DNA of 60,000 bases, taken from NCBI RefSeq assembly GCF_964204645.1, contig NC_134029.1, forward strand, positions 10,656,850 through 10,716,849. Direction: 5' to 3'. The notes under the pieces are model-generated. The model searched no databases. It was given only the letters and a program-made list of their open reading frames with translations, and was not told the origin of the DNA. Made by a program: the position numbers and the translations under genes. Of the stretch, positions 30,604 through 40,559 are shown piece by piece. This DNA comes from Tubulanus polymorphus (lineage: Eukaryota; Nemertea; Palaeonemertea; Tubulaniformes; Tubulanidae). The stretch's first letter is position 1. Each line of letters begins with the position of its first letter.

Positions 30604-32184
30604 TTACTTGATATTTTTTGATATCATATTCACTAACCCAAAAATAATAGCACTTACAACTGTAATTAAAAATAAAATAATATGTTCAGCAGCAAAGTTA
30701 ATAATGTTTCCTGCAGATTTCAATATAAAACCAACAATTGAAGCAATAACTCCTGGTAAAGCTGCAGCAGATTTTTTAGATAGTTCCCATAAATATTTTG
30801 CTAATTTCTTTAAACCATCTTTAACTTTATCTTGTATAGAATTATTACCTGGAGGTTTATCTGGTTTATTGGGAGTGGGAGTAGGAGTAGATTTCAAAGC
30901 ATTTGATATTGCTAAACCAATTGTTGTAAATACCATAGTTACAGATGTTAGAATTGAAAGAATTGTTATTCCTTCTAATTTAAATAATAATCTTATTCTG
31001 TCTTTTAATGATATTTCAGAATTTGGTTTTATTAGATATCTTTTAAAAACATCTTTTAATCTTTTAAAATTATTACCAAATTCTTTTAATAATATATCTC
31101 TTTCACCTTTTTGTACTTCTAAATTATCTTTTAAATTATTAATTTCTTTTTCTAAACCTAATTCTTTTTGTCTATATTCTATTTCATCTATTACTTGATG
31201 GTCTAAATCAGACTTTAATTTTTCTATTTCTTTATTTTTATCAGTTAATTCTTTTTCTAAAATGTTAATTTTAATATCTCTTTTACTTTTTTCATGCGCA
31301 ATTTTATCAGCTGATTCTTGCATACCTTTAATTTCTCTACGTGTTTGTTCAGGAAATGCTTCTAATTCATCATCAGTTAAATCAAGTAATCCTTTTTCTA
31401 GTAAAGATTGTATTCGATTTATTCCAATACTATTCATCTCTTCGTCAAATGAATCTCTTAATCTATCAATTTGTTTTTCTAATACTAATTGTAATTGACT
31501 TGAATCATTATCAATTTGTTGAGTGTCTCTTCTCGATGTTTCGGGTGTTGAAGATCTTAATCTATCTAATCGATCTCTATGATCTTCCATTTCTGTTTCT
31601 AAATTATTATCGATTATTTTAAATAAGTTATCAATTCTTTCACTAAATACTCTTATATTATTATTTCTTTCTTCTTGTGTAACATTAGTTATTTCATTAC
31701 TATTACTTATTCTCTTAATTCTATCTGGTTCTAACTTAAGCAAAGTTGATTCTGCTAATATTTTACTTAGTTTTGTACTTTGATTAGTGATATTAATATA
31801 GTAATCATCTTTCAAATGATAATAATATTCACCATCTAAAAACTTTAAATCTTGTACTAAAAGTCTGGCGCCTCTGTAATTTATATTATATCCAGATCTT
31901 TCAAATACATCTTGAAACTTATATATAAATCCAATATTTTCTAAATCTTCCTTTTTTAAACCTTGATTTTCATTTTCAGGATTTATTCTCGATCTAGTTC
32001 TTCTATCAAATTCATCTGTTGATGGGGCTTTAGAACCACTATCTGCTAAATTAGTATTATATCCTGATTCATCATCATTATCAATATTAGTTTCATTAAA
32101 ATCGGGTTGTGGTTCATCATCAATATATCCTTCATTATTATTTCCCATTTCTCCCATTTCATAATCTTCTACACCTTCTACCAT
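30604..32184 (-). CDS. 526-aa coiled-coil/multi-TM structural protein, copy B
   Basis: The N-terminus is acidic. The region of about residues 48-210 (including TRSRINPENENQ and the YYYHLKDDYYIN stretch) is unlike copy A's. From LRSSTPETSRRD the two copies again match closely through the coiled-coil, the hydrophobic segment ILSILTSVTMVFTTIGLAIS, the TPTPNKPDKPP linker and the two C-terminal hydrophobic helices. It starts in GTAAATGG. The role is probably in the virion membrane or core, inferred from topology and neighbours. Confidence 0.72.
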   Translation of the reverse strand: MVEGVEDYEMGEMGNNNEGYIDDEPQPDFNETNIDNDDESGYNTNLADSGSKAPSTDEFDRRTRSRINPENENQGLKKEDLENIGFIYKFQDVFERSGYNINYRGARLLVQDLKFLDGEYYYHLKDDYYINITNQSTKLSKILAESTLLKLEPDRIKRISNSNEITNVTQEERNNNIRVFSERIDNLFKIIDNNLETEMEDHRDRLDRLRSSTPETSRRDTQQIDNDSSQLQLVLEKQIDRLRDSFDEEMNSIGINRIQSLLEKGLLDLTDDELEAFPEQTRREIKGMQESADKIAHEKSKRDIKINILEKELTDKNKEIEKLKSDLDHQVIDEIEYRQKELGLEKEINNLKDNLEVQKGERDILLKEFGNNFKRLKDVFKRYLIKPNSEISLKDRIRLLFKLEGITILSILTSVTMVFTTIGLAISNALKSTPTPTPNKPDKPPGNNSIQDKVKDGLKKLAKYLWELSKKSAAALPGVIASIVGFILKSAGNIINFAAEHIILFLITVVSAIIFGLVNMISKNIK

Positions 32185-32200
32185 TTACATAATAAAAAAA

Positions 32201-33586
32201 TTAAAATTTAAAATATAATATTCCTCCGATTACAATTCCTATACAAGTTATAGCTAATTTAGTATTTTCATGGGATTTATTATCATCATTTAGTTTAATT
32301 ATATCATGTTGAATTTTATCAGTTCTATTATTTTCTGATGTATTGTAATCTTTTATTTTAGAATCATTATTTAATTTAATATTCTTAGTTTTAGTTTCTG
32401 TTGATTGAATATGTTTTTTATTTTTTTCACCTTCCATTAATTTTGGAGCAGTAATAATCTTTTTATTTATATCATTTAATCCAAATGAATTATTTATTGT
32501 TGCAGTTTTAATTAGATTATTATAACCAATTATATTTCCCATCTTCAATACTAAATCATTAGAAATAATTAATAGATTAGGGCCTATACAATTAAGTCTT
32601 ACATGAGATTTATCTAAATAATTTTGATATCTTATAATGTTTTCTGGAATCGATCTATTTTTATCATTATGTATGGAATCTTCAAATAAAACTTTAAATT
32701 GTTTTTGTGTATCGAATGATGTATTCAAATTTCCAATTATCGGTGATCTTGTTTCAACTTGTGATCCTAGAATACAAATCAAATAAGTTCTAATAGATTG
32801 ATTTATTCTTTCTATACCTGATTTAGTAAAACCTTCACTATTTTCTAAAATAAAATAAACCCAACCATTATTGTTTTCTTGTTTTAAATTATCATAAAAT
32901 TTCGGTAATTTATTGAAATTTAATGTTTCTAAATCCTTTGTTTCTATTTTACCATAACCTAATTTATTATTATAGATATTATAAAAACTATTAGATGGTA
33001 TGGGAAGTGCACAATATTCTGCAATCTTTCTAGGGCATGGAAGTGATCTTATTGTTCCAATTTTTGTTCTAAAATCAGAATTATTTATATTTATATTAAA
33101 TTCATTACAAATTTTATAAAACTTTGATAAATTAATATTATTATCCAATTCTTTGAAATACCTAGATCCTGGTAAAGCGCACTCTAATTCATTTAATATT
33201 ATTCTGATTTGAAAGTATGTATGAAATCTAAATAAACTTTGAATTAGTTTATATTTAGAATTATTCAAATGATCATTCCAACTAATTCCACATCTTGTTG
33301 TTGCACAATAAACAGCAAAATTTAATTGATTCTGCCAATACTTCATATTAGATTTTAATAACCATTGTTTTTCATCTTTCAATTTTTTAAAATTAATTAA
33401 ATATATATGAAATATATTTTCCATCTTTGCATTAAAATTATTAGTTTCAGTAACATAAATTTCTAAATTAGTTAATGAATCTAAAACTTCATTTCTATAT
33501 GTAATATCTTTATTAAAATCTATTGCTGGAATATTATATTTAATTGATTTATTATATCGGAAAGCTTTTGGAAAACTATCTACCAT
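32201..33586 (-). CDS. 461-aa membrane-anchored Polinton protein (intact)
   Basis: Conserved segments include MKYWQNQLNFAVYCATTRCG with ISWNDHL after it, LFRFHTYFQIRIILNELECA, and QSIRTYLICILGSQVETRSP. A polar Lys/Asn-rich region precedes a single C-terminal TM helix (LAITCIGIVIGGILYF). I have the impression that this family recurs in Polinton-like elements of aquatic animals, but I know of no assigned function. Surface or attachment proteins often have this C-anchored layout, which is only a guess. The start context is TATATAAATGG after a T-run. Confidence 0.7.
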   Translation of the reverse strand: MVDSFPKAFRYNKSIKYNIPAIDFNKDITYRNEVLDSLTNLEIYVTETNNFNAKMENIFHIYLINFKKLKDEKQWLLKSNMKYWQNQLNFAVYCATTRCGISWNDHLNNSKYKLIQSLFRFHTYFQIRIILNELECALPGSRYFKELDNNINLSKFYKICNEFNININNSDFRTKIGTIRSLPCPRKIAEYCALPIPSNSFYNIYNNKLGYGKIETKDLETLNFNKLPKFYDNLKQENNNGWVYFILENSEGFTKSGIERINQSIRTYLICILGSQVETRSPIIGNLNTSFDTQKQFKVLFEDSIHNDKNRSIPENIIRYQNYLDKSHVRLNCIGPNLLIISNDLVLKMGNIIGYNNLIKTATINNSFGLNDINKKIITAPKLMEGEKNKKHIQSTETKTKNIKLNNDSKIKDYNTSENNRTDKIQHDIIKLNDDNKSHENTKLAITCIGIVIGGILYFKF

Positions 33587-33602
33587 TTATATAACTAAAA
33601 AA

Positions 33603-34037
33603 TTAATAATTTATTAATTCTTTTAATAATTTATCTTGTTCTTCAACTGTTATATGGCCATTTAAACTTATTATATAATCTAGTGTGTTCTTTAATTTAT
33701 TAATTTCTTTTATATTAGTTTTAATTTTTTCTTTATTACTTTTTATATTTAATTTTGAACTTATACCAGTTAAAACACTTGAACTTAATCCTAATACACC
33801 AATTGATATAGCTAAAGGTGTTAATGGGCTGAATATTGCTAAAAATGTTATTACAGAACTAATTGTAACCGAACCACTTATAATCAAATAATATATAATT
33901 TTACTTTTTAAATATTTTTTCTTTTTTATCTTTAAGTCACTTTCAAATTCTAATATTTGTTTTTCTAAATATGTTTTTAATTTAGTTTTATTTATATCAT
34001 GAGGAATAATATCAATACAATCAACTTTATCTTCCAT
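33603..34037 (-). CDS. 144-aa coiled-coil membrane protein
   Basis: It is nearly identical to 11732-12166, with a charged helix, two hydrophobic helices (LIISGSVTISSVITFLAIF and LAISIGVLGLSSSVLTG) and a second charged helix ending in LLKELINY. The high identity between copies, against the decay of neighbours, supports a real coding gene. The start is in TAAATAAATGG. Confidence 0.7.
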   Translation of the reverse strand: MEDKVDCIDIIPHDINKTKLKTYLEKQILEFESDLKIKKKKYLKSKIIYYLIISGSVTISSVITFLAIFSPLTPLAISIGVLGLSSSVLTGISSKLNIKSNKEKIKTNIKEINKLKNTLDYIISLNGHITVEEQDKLLKELINY

Positions 34038-34056
34038 TTATTTAGAATAAAAATTA

Positions 34057-34479
34057 CTAATTAGTAAACTTATAAGCAACAAATATAACAATAACAGTTC
34101 CACCTAAAATCCAAATTATTTCATATTTCTGTTGTTCTTTACTCGGGGTATAATAATCTGATAATTTAGGTTTGTATAGATGTAATTTTTCTTTATTGGT
34201 TACTGCGTTATATAAACTCATTGCATCATCAACTGATTGAAAATCTCTGTGTGAAATCTTCTGATCATATAATTCTTTATTGATGTAATCCATATAGTTT
34301 TGTCTCTTTTCTCTATATTCTTCTGCAGCTTTATTGTATTTCTCTAACGCTAAGTTATGTCTTCTTTGTTCTCCTAATGAACTATTTTTATCAATATGTT
34401 TAAATAAATAACCACCACCAGTAAATGCTAAAGCGTTAACAATTGCCGATCCTATAATAGTTATAATTGCAGAAGCCAT
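34057..34479 (-). CDS. 140-aa two-TM protein (intact)
   Basis: There is an N-terminal hydrophobic helix (ASAIITIIGSAIVNALAFTG), a basic helical middle (EQRRHNLALEKYNKAAEEYR and DYINKELYDQK), the conserved PKLSDYYTPSKEQQKYE, and a C-terminal hydrophobic helix (IIWILGGTVIVIFVAY). The RRHNLALEK and SDYYTPS segments are ones I associate with a recurring small Polinton membrane protein. Function is unknown. Confidence 0.7.
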   Translation of the reverse strand: MASAIITIIGSAIVNALAFTGGGYLFKHIDKNSSLGEQRRHNLALEKYNKAAEEYREKRQNYMDYINKELYDQKISHRDFQSVDDAMSLYNAVTNKEKLHLYKPKLSDYYTPSKEQQKYEIIWILGGTVIVIFVAYKFTN

Positions 34480-34503
34480 TTATTTAGCAAAAAAATTATG
34501 CAT

Positions 34504-34725
34504 TTATATGGGAGGAATATATTTTTGTTTTTCCAAATAATCAATAGTTAAATTAGATAAAGTAACTGCTAACGTTAACTTTAAAATATCATTTATATCA
34601 AATCTATCAAATCTATCACTTCCCATTTTGAATACTTTTTTTAATACCATTGAATAACCAACAGTTCCAACTGATAGTAATGCGCCATTATATAATCCAG
34701 TTATTATCCACTTATTATCACTCAT
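34504..34725 (-). CDS. 73-aa small membrane protein
   Basis: This is the homologue of 11048-11269, differing only around GSDRFDRFD. It has two hydrophobic stretches and ends in KYIPPI. The start codon again overlaps the previous stop in TAAATAAATGAG. Confidence 0.7.
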   Translation of the reverse strand: MSDNKWIITGLYNGALLSVGTVGYSMVLKKVFKMGSDRFDRFDINDILKLTLAVTLSNLTIDYLEKQKYIPPI

Positions 34726-35086
34726 TTATTTATCAAAAAATTACTATCATCAAAATATTTAGTTATCTTATTTATGATTAATTCAACATTTATTTTATTA
34801 CTAGTTTCATTTGTATATATTTCAATTATTATTTTTTTAATATCATCGATGATAAAATCTTCATCTAATTCATAAAATCTTAAAGATTCTCTTATTAAAT
34901 TAGTAATCTTTTCTACATTTAAAGTTCTACATTTAAATCTATTGTTGTTTCATACTCAAATGTTGTTTCATTAGAAAATGCAATATTTTTAATATGTGTA
35001 ATTACATCAGTAATGTTAAATTTCATTTCTTTCTCACGTTTAAAATCAAATCCAAAACATATACTCGGTCCAACAGTTATATTCAT
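34726..35086 (-). pseudogene. 118-aa protein, copy B (broken)
   Basis: The start region (MNITVGPSICFGFDF) matches 10691-11047. Near 34925-34945 a short duplication (AAATGTAGAACTTTAAATG) introduces an in-frame stop and shifts the frame. The downstream part still matches to the stop at 34726. Confidence 0.75.
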
Positions 35087-35102
35087 TTATATAGGTGAAA
35101 AA

Positions 35103-35858
35103 TTACTCTTTACATCTTATAACTAATTCATATATCACAGGAAAGTTATTCAAATCAATTAAGTATCCATTATGATTTCTTATTTCTAATTTAAAATTAT
35201 TAAATTTAGGAATGCAAGGTTTAAAATCACATTCTGTTAAATTATAATTTATTTGAGTTCCAAATTGTTTAACATTTTTTAGCGGTAAAATATTTAGTAT
35301 ACTAGAACTACAAATTGTTTCTTTAGTTGCTTCGAAAGTTTTTGTAGGCTCGATTAAATTGCAATAAATATAAAAGTGCGTAAAAGGTATTATATTTGAG
35401 CTGCCTTCTGCGTTTCCAGTAACTGTAAGTGGTTTAATTCCTAACATTTTAGCCAGTGGTTTGTTTACCATAAATTTATGTTGTTCATTAGATATCTTTA
35501 TTCTTATTTTATTAGTACTATCAATTTTATTAAATTTAATTTCAAATACAGAAGTGCCCCCGATTTTCAACCGAGCTCTTCTATTAATTTCCTGTGCTAA
35601 TGATTCTAAATTATATAATCCTGGTTTTAAAAATATATGAAACCATTTATCTTTATTTCTCATATAAATCATAAACCCTCTATGTTCAAAAGTTTTATCC
35701 GATACATTGTAAAAAGAATTACATAAACTTATATTAACTAATTTTAAATCAACACAATTCTTAAATTCTCTGTCTAATTGTACTAATAAATTATGTGATT
35801 TATAATTTGTAAGTTTTCTAGAATCAACAAATATTCTGTATTCTTTTAATTCCACCAT
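35103..35858 (-). CDS. Penton-like minor capsid candidate (intact, 251 aa)
   Basis: The N-terminal part pairs a beta-strand pattern (EYRIFVDSRKLTNYKSHN, then LVNISLCNSFYNVS) with a C-terminal half ending in FNNFKLEIRNHNGYLIDLNN. This arrangement, with a final D/N-x-x-G-x-x-hydrophobic strand pair, resembles the single-jelly-roll penton proteins of Polintons and adintoviruses. There are no membrane segments. It starts in AAATAAATGG, 17 bases after the small-protein/PolB fusion. The call rests on pattern, size and position, so a structural comparison is needed. Confidence 0.5.
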   Translation of the reverse strand: MVELKEYRIFVDSRKLTNYKSHNLLVQLDREFKNCVDLKLVNISLCNSFYNVSDKTFEHRGFMIYMRNKDKWFHIFLKPGLYNLESLAQEINRRARLKIGGTSVFEIKFNKIDSTNKIRIKISNEQHKFMVNKPLAKMLGIKPLTVTGNAEGSSNIIPFTHFYIYCNLIEPTKTFEATKETICSSSILNILPLKNVKQFGTQINYNLTECDFKPCIPKFNNFKLEIRNHNGYLIDLNNFPVIYELVIRCKE

Positions 35859-35875
35859 TTATTTTACATATTTTC

Positions 35876-38800
35876 TTATTCGAAATCTATTTCATGGTGC
35901 CCTTTTTCATTCTTACCTTTATATACGAAATAGAAATCTCCAGAACATAATTCTTCTAGATCTTCACTTGATAATCTATGAAATCTATCTGGTAAATAAG
36001 TTCTGAATTTATATTTATTTCCTTTTAATCCTTCATATTCTAAATGAATTACTAATTTATCTCCATATTTATTAGTAATTGTTTCAATGTTAGTAATTAA
36101 ATATTTCTTGTGAATTGTTAACTCAGTTAGTTTTTTAAATTTATAATCTACAGATTTGACGCTTGAAGTATCTTTAATTCTATCTAAGAATTCACTGTGT
36201 ACTTGTTTACTCTCCAACTCTATCATTTCTTCACCACCCAATTCATCTTTGAATTTACCGGGAACTTTTTTATTATCATTGTTAAACAATTCATGATTTT
36301 TTGGATAGTTACTAAAATCAAAATGATGATTTAATGTTTTTAAATCATCTCTTATATTATCACTTTTTATCTTTAATATGTAAGAATCTGTATCAAAATA
36401 TAATATTTCTATATTCTTTTCTCCAAAATGGGGTTGTAATATATTATAATAGAATTCATACATTAGTAACTTTGATAATTCTAAAACTGCAGCTCCAACA
36501 TAAATCGGTTTATTGAATTTCATTGAAGTTCTTTTTAATTTAACTGCTGCTAAATTTTCATCAAATATTCTATTACCTATGAATTTCGGATACGATTGCA
36601 AATGTCTAATTCTTTTACCATTACTAACTAACTCAATATCACTTCTATTTCTAATATTTTCACATGTTTTTCCATAAAATGCATTATTCATCAATTTAAA
36701 AAAATCCTTCTCAAAATCTGTTTTAGATTTAGTTCTCTGTGTAGTATTAAAATCTATATATTTTTCTAACCATTTAGATTGATTAAATGAAATATATCTA
36801 TGTACTTTTTTAAATATCATTCCTTGTCTCAAATAAAACTTCAACATTCTATAATGTACTACATAATTATATTTATCTTCTTGAGTTACCATTAACTTTT
36901 CAGTATGAATATGATTATCGGGTTTAATTCTTTTTTGATAATTTGATAATTCCTCATGTTTAACAATTTTATGTTCGGGACAATATGCTAGATTTCTAGA
37001 TTTGAATTTAATATTTTCAGGGTATTCTAAATCTACAACAAAGAAGTAACCAGTATCTGAATCATCTGCAATATCTAGAATTCTTTTCTTCCAATCAAAT
37101 TTATCAATTTGTAAAACTTCAGTTATTTCAAACATCCCATAAGGTTGTGGTTCCATCATTGCCCAACCATAAAGATTATTTGCATCTATGTATAATAATT
37201 TATATCCAGGATTATCATTTACATTGAAATATCTATCACCCAATACACCTGAAACACCTCCTCTTATAGATTTTTCAAATAATAGTAATTGATCTATATT
37301 TGTTAACAAATCCATTTTTATATCTGTAAATTTTAATCCACAATCCCATGTTAATCCTGGGCTAGAATAACAATGACAAGGATCAATATTAAAATATTTT
37401 AGGTTTACATCTCTAAACCTTTCGAATATATCGGTTAATAATAATACATCTGATTTTAAATATAAATCTACTAATTGCCCATGATTTTCTATTTTGAAAT
37501 GATTCCAAATATTCAATGTTCTATTATAGACTTCATCTTTAACATATTCATTTTTTAATTCATCATAGAATTGTTCTTTCAATAATTCAGTTATTTTAAA
37601 ATCATTATGATTTTTATAGAAAGAATATGGAATTGCTCCTTTATATCTCATTAATTTAAAATCATCATAATTTGGGTAATATTCTTTTAATATCCTTAAT
37701 TCATCATCAACTAATGATTTTGATAAGTTATCTAATGAACTATTTAAAAATCTATATGAATCTATAAATCTTAGACAACCAAATTGGAATGATATATAAT
37801 TCTCAGATGTTTTAGCTAACATTTTAAATTTATAAGTTGGTATTTTATCTTTTGATCTATTTGAATTTAATATTTCTATTTCATTATTGATTTCTTCTAT
37901 TTTATAACATAGCTGTTTGATAAATAAATGTGCATCATATCCTGATAGATTATGAAATATAACTGGTACAAAGTTAATTTTCTTAGCTTGTAAATTACAA
38001 TTCTCATGTGCAGCGCCTCTAAACTTTCCATTCAAATGATCATGATCTCTTACTTTTTTATCTTTATAATTAAATATCTTTTCACAATAATAACATTTAT
38101 CTGCAAACTCAAATTCTTCTTTATCTTCTTCTGTCATAATTATTTCTATATTCTTATTTAACTTTTCATTAAATTTTATTTCATATTCAATTAATAAGTC
38201 ACAAAAATGATTGATAACATTTTCATTTCTATAATTATAATATTCACTTTCAATTAGTTCTGGATAATCAGATTTAATATATAACCCGAAAGCAGCAGCT
38301 GATTGATGAATCTTTTTAATTGTATTTGTTTTTGGTGGTTCATCTGAAAAATCATTTTCATTAGAATTTAATTTCTTTCTTTTATAATATATTTCTTTTC
38401 TATCTTGATCAGTTAATTCTTTATTTAATGATTCAAAATCTCCATATATTACAAATGGTACTTTATTTTTGTAATCCTATTTTTTGAATTCTAATATTTT
38501 ATCTTTTTCACTTGGTAAAACTAATTTACAATAATCATGATTATCACATAGTTGTTTATGATTTAATAATGTACTTTCATTACTGAATCTATGTAAACAT
38601 TTTCTACATAGATATATTTTATGGTGATCATTTTCTGATTTGAAAAATAAATCTATTTGTTTAATCCACATATAATGATTCTCATAATATAGTATATCTA
38701 TAACATCATTTGAATCATAATCTTTTGATAGATATAAAGGTTCTAATGTATAATGTTTAATATTATTTCCTTTTGTATTTGGTAATTTAATCAAATCAAA

Positions 38801-39892
38801 TACATTTATTTTAAGATTATTATCTCTTTCTATTTTTGGAACATTTTTAATTCTAACAGGATACTTATCTATCTTATAATTATTTTCAAATTGTTTATAA
38901 TGAGTTAATCTAAAACTATGTTGTTTATAATCTTCAACTGGGTGTAAACAACTTATTATAGCCCATATAAAACATTTATTATCAAAATTTTGTATATTTA
39001 TTACACCATTAGTTTTAAATGGTAGTTTAATATAACTTGTTCCATTTATACTATCATCTTTATAATATGATAAATTATTTTCATCAATTGGTTTTGATTT
39101 AGTTAACTTATTATATTTTGTGTTATAAACATGTAAAGTTATAAATATTATCTCATCAAATATTAAACCAGATCCTTCAAAATATTTCTCTTCTATTTTA
39201 GTGTTTACTTCATTATAACATTTATCTAATTTATCATCTATATGTTGTTTAGATATAATATGTTGTGAATGAGAATTTATATTATATATTGGTTTATCTT
39301 CAGATTTTATAAACTTTACTTTAACTGATATACTAATTTTAGGATATTCAACATCTGTAATTATTTTTATTATTTCTTTCATATTTTCTAAATGTTTTTT
39401 ATTTTCTTCTATTGTTTTTCCTTTATGAAATTTAAACTCGATAGCTGCTGGACCAATATCACTTTTAAATGCTTCGGTTATCTCTATATCTTTTTTATTA
39501 TCTAATGAATTAATATAATTTCTTACATCTTCCATGTATGGTCTTTTATTGTTTAATTTATTTTTTATTCTTTTAATTGTCTTCTGTTTCTTATCGTTAT
39601 CATTATCAAAATAATCTTCACCTAAAATATTATTATTCTTATTTCTAATATGACTTATAGATTTTAAATGTTCTTTATAATATCTTTTATCACTGAATGA
39701 TTGATTACATGTATCACATTTGTATGTTTCTTTTTCATTCTTTAATTCTTCTAATTTAGTTTCTAATATATCATCTTTATATTCTAGTTTCAATTTATTC
39801 TCTAAATGTGTTATAGTTTTATTGTGTCTTGCTTTTTGAGACTTATCTATATCGATATTACATGTTGGGCAGTAGTACTTATTTGCTTCCAT
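35876..39892 (-). pseudogene. polB: DNA polymerase B, copy B: one nonsense codon and a C-terminal deletion fused to the small gene
   Basis: The protein begins with two C2H2 fingers (YYCPTCNIDIDK and YKCDTCNQSFSDK), followed by a third Cys/His finger (CRKCLHRF), the Exo I block (YGDFES), an endonuclease-VII-like patch (CYYCEK, DHDHLNGKFRG, HENC), the Exo II block NLSGYDAHL, Exo III-like LKSDVLLLTDIFE, motif A IDANNLYGW, motif B KLMNNAFYGKT and motif C YFDTDSY. A TAG at 38475-38477 interrupts the frame, where copy A has a Tyr codon. At about 36225, roughly 380 bases present in copy A (2921-3303) are absent, so the polymerase loses its last ~115 residues and continues in frame into the small protein (LESKQVHSEF...). 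Confidence 0.93.
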
Positions 39893-39974
39893 TTTAATAC
39901 TATATTTTTTATTAAAATTGATTTTAGAAGTTCAATGATTTAAATGTTATTCATATATATATGAATATTTTAAG
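39893..39974 (-). promoter_or_regulatory. PolB upstream region, copy B
   Basis: Reading toward PolB it contains ATTCATATATATATGAAT (itself palindromic), then AATTTTAATAAAAAATAT and AGTATTAAAATGG. The same 82 bases stand before the PolB fragment at 22678-22759. The last part matches the spacer before the small gene (3274-3304), suggesting a shared early-type promoter. Confidence 0.5.
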
Positions 39975-40241
39975 AGTAATAGGGATAATGGGCTTTCAAG
40001 CTAAAGGTTGAACGGGCGGGTGAGTAAAAATGAAAAACATAAAAATAATTACAATTTCTACTTGAATTAGGAGTGAAACTCATGAAAATGAAAAATAAAT
40101 TCGAGCGTGTGAGAATTTATTTTTCATTTTCATGAGTTTCACTCCTAATTCAAGTAGAAATTGTAATTATTTTTATGTTTTTCATTTTTTACGAGCTCGA
40201 CCGTTCGACCTTTGGCTTGAAAGCCCATTATCCCTATTACT
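39975..40241. repeat. 267-bp terminal palindrome
   Basis: It begins AGTAATAGGGATAATGGGCT and ends with its reverse complement. Arms of about 128 bp meet at a 12-base loop (CGAGCGTGTGAG, 40102-40113). The arms are near-identical except around 40 bases from each end (GGGCGGGTGAG on one side, GGTCGAGCTCG on the other). AG...CT ends agree with Polinton termini. Confidence 0.85.
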
Positions 40242-40370
40242 ACTAACACTTTTAATGTTTAAAAATCTAACTCATACAAATATGAATATTGAAATAATGT
40301 TGTAAATATATACTTTTATATTGAATAATCTGTCAATTTAAATGTTATTCATGTATATGATTATTTTAAG

Positions 40371-40559
40371 AGTAATAGGGGTAATGGGCTTTCAGGTTAA
40401 AGGTTGAAGGGGCGAGTGAGTAAAAAATGAAAATAACAATAATTTACAGTTGAATTAGGAGTGTGCGCGACTAATTCAACTGTAAATTATTGTTATTTTC
40501 ACTTTTTTATGAGCTCGACCCTTCGACCTTTGATCTGAAAGCCCATTACCCCTATTACT
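40371..40559. repeat. Second terminal palindrome (189 bp) with PolB-side flank
   Basis: It begins AGTAATAGGGGTAATGGGCT and ends in AGCCCATTACCCCTATTACT, with arms of about 88 bp around GAGTGTGCGCGA. It is preceded (40336-40370) by the same ATTTAAATGTTATTCAT...ATTTTAAG flank as the first palindrome. It therefore marks the polymerase-side end of another, older copy, of which little else is left. Confidence 0.8.

Larger units (their letters stand above)
24480..40241 (-). mobile_element. Maverick/Polinton copy B, near full length
   Basis: It is inverted relative to copy A. The PolB end is at the right with a terminal palindrome to 40241, and the HNH end is at the left. No AGTAATAGGG terminus is visible on the left, so the left limit is approximate. 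Most genes are intact here. The visible lesions are a nonsense codon in PolB, a PolB C-terminal deletion, a nonsense codon in the integrase and a broken 118-aa gene. Confidence 0.9.

Noticed and set aside
38137-38140. Internal ATG as a true start of a shorter polymerase in copy B
   Set aside because: Homology and an open frame continue upstream to the TAG at 38475. Only that stop separates the two parts.
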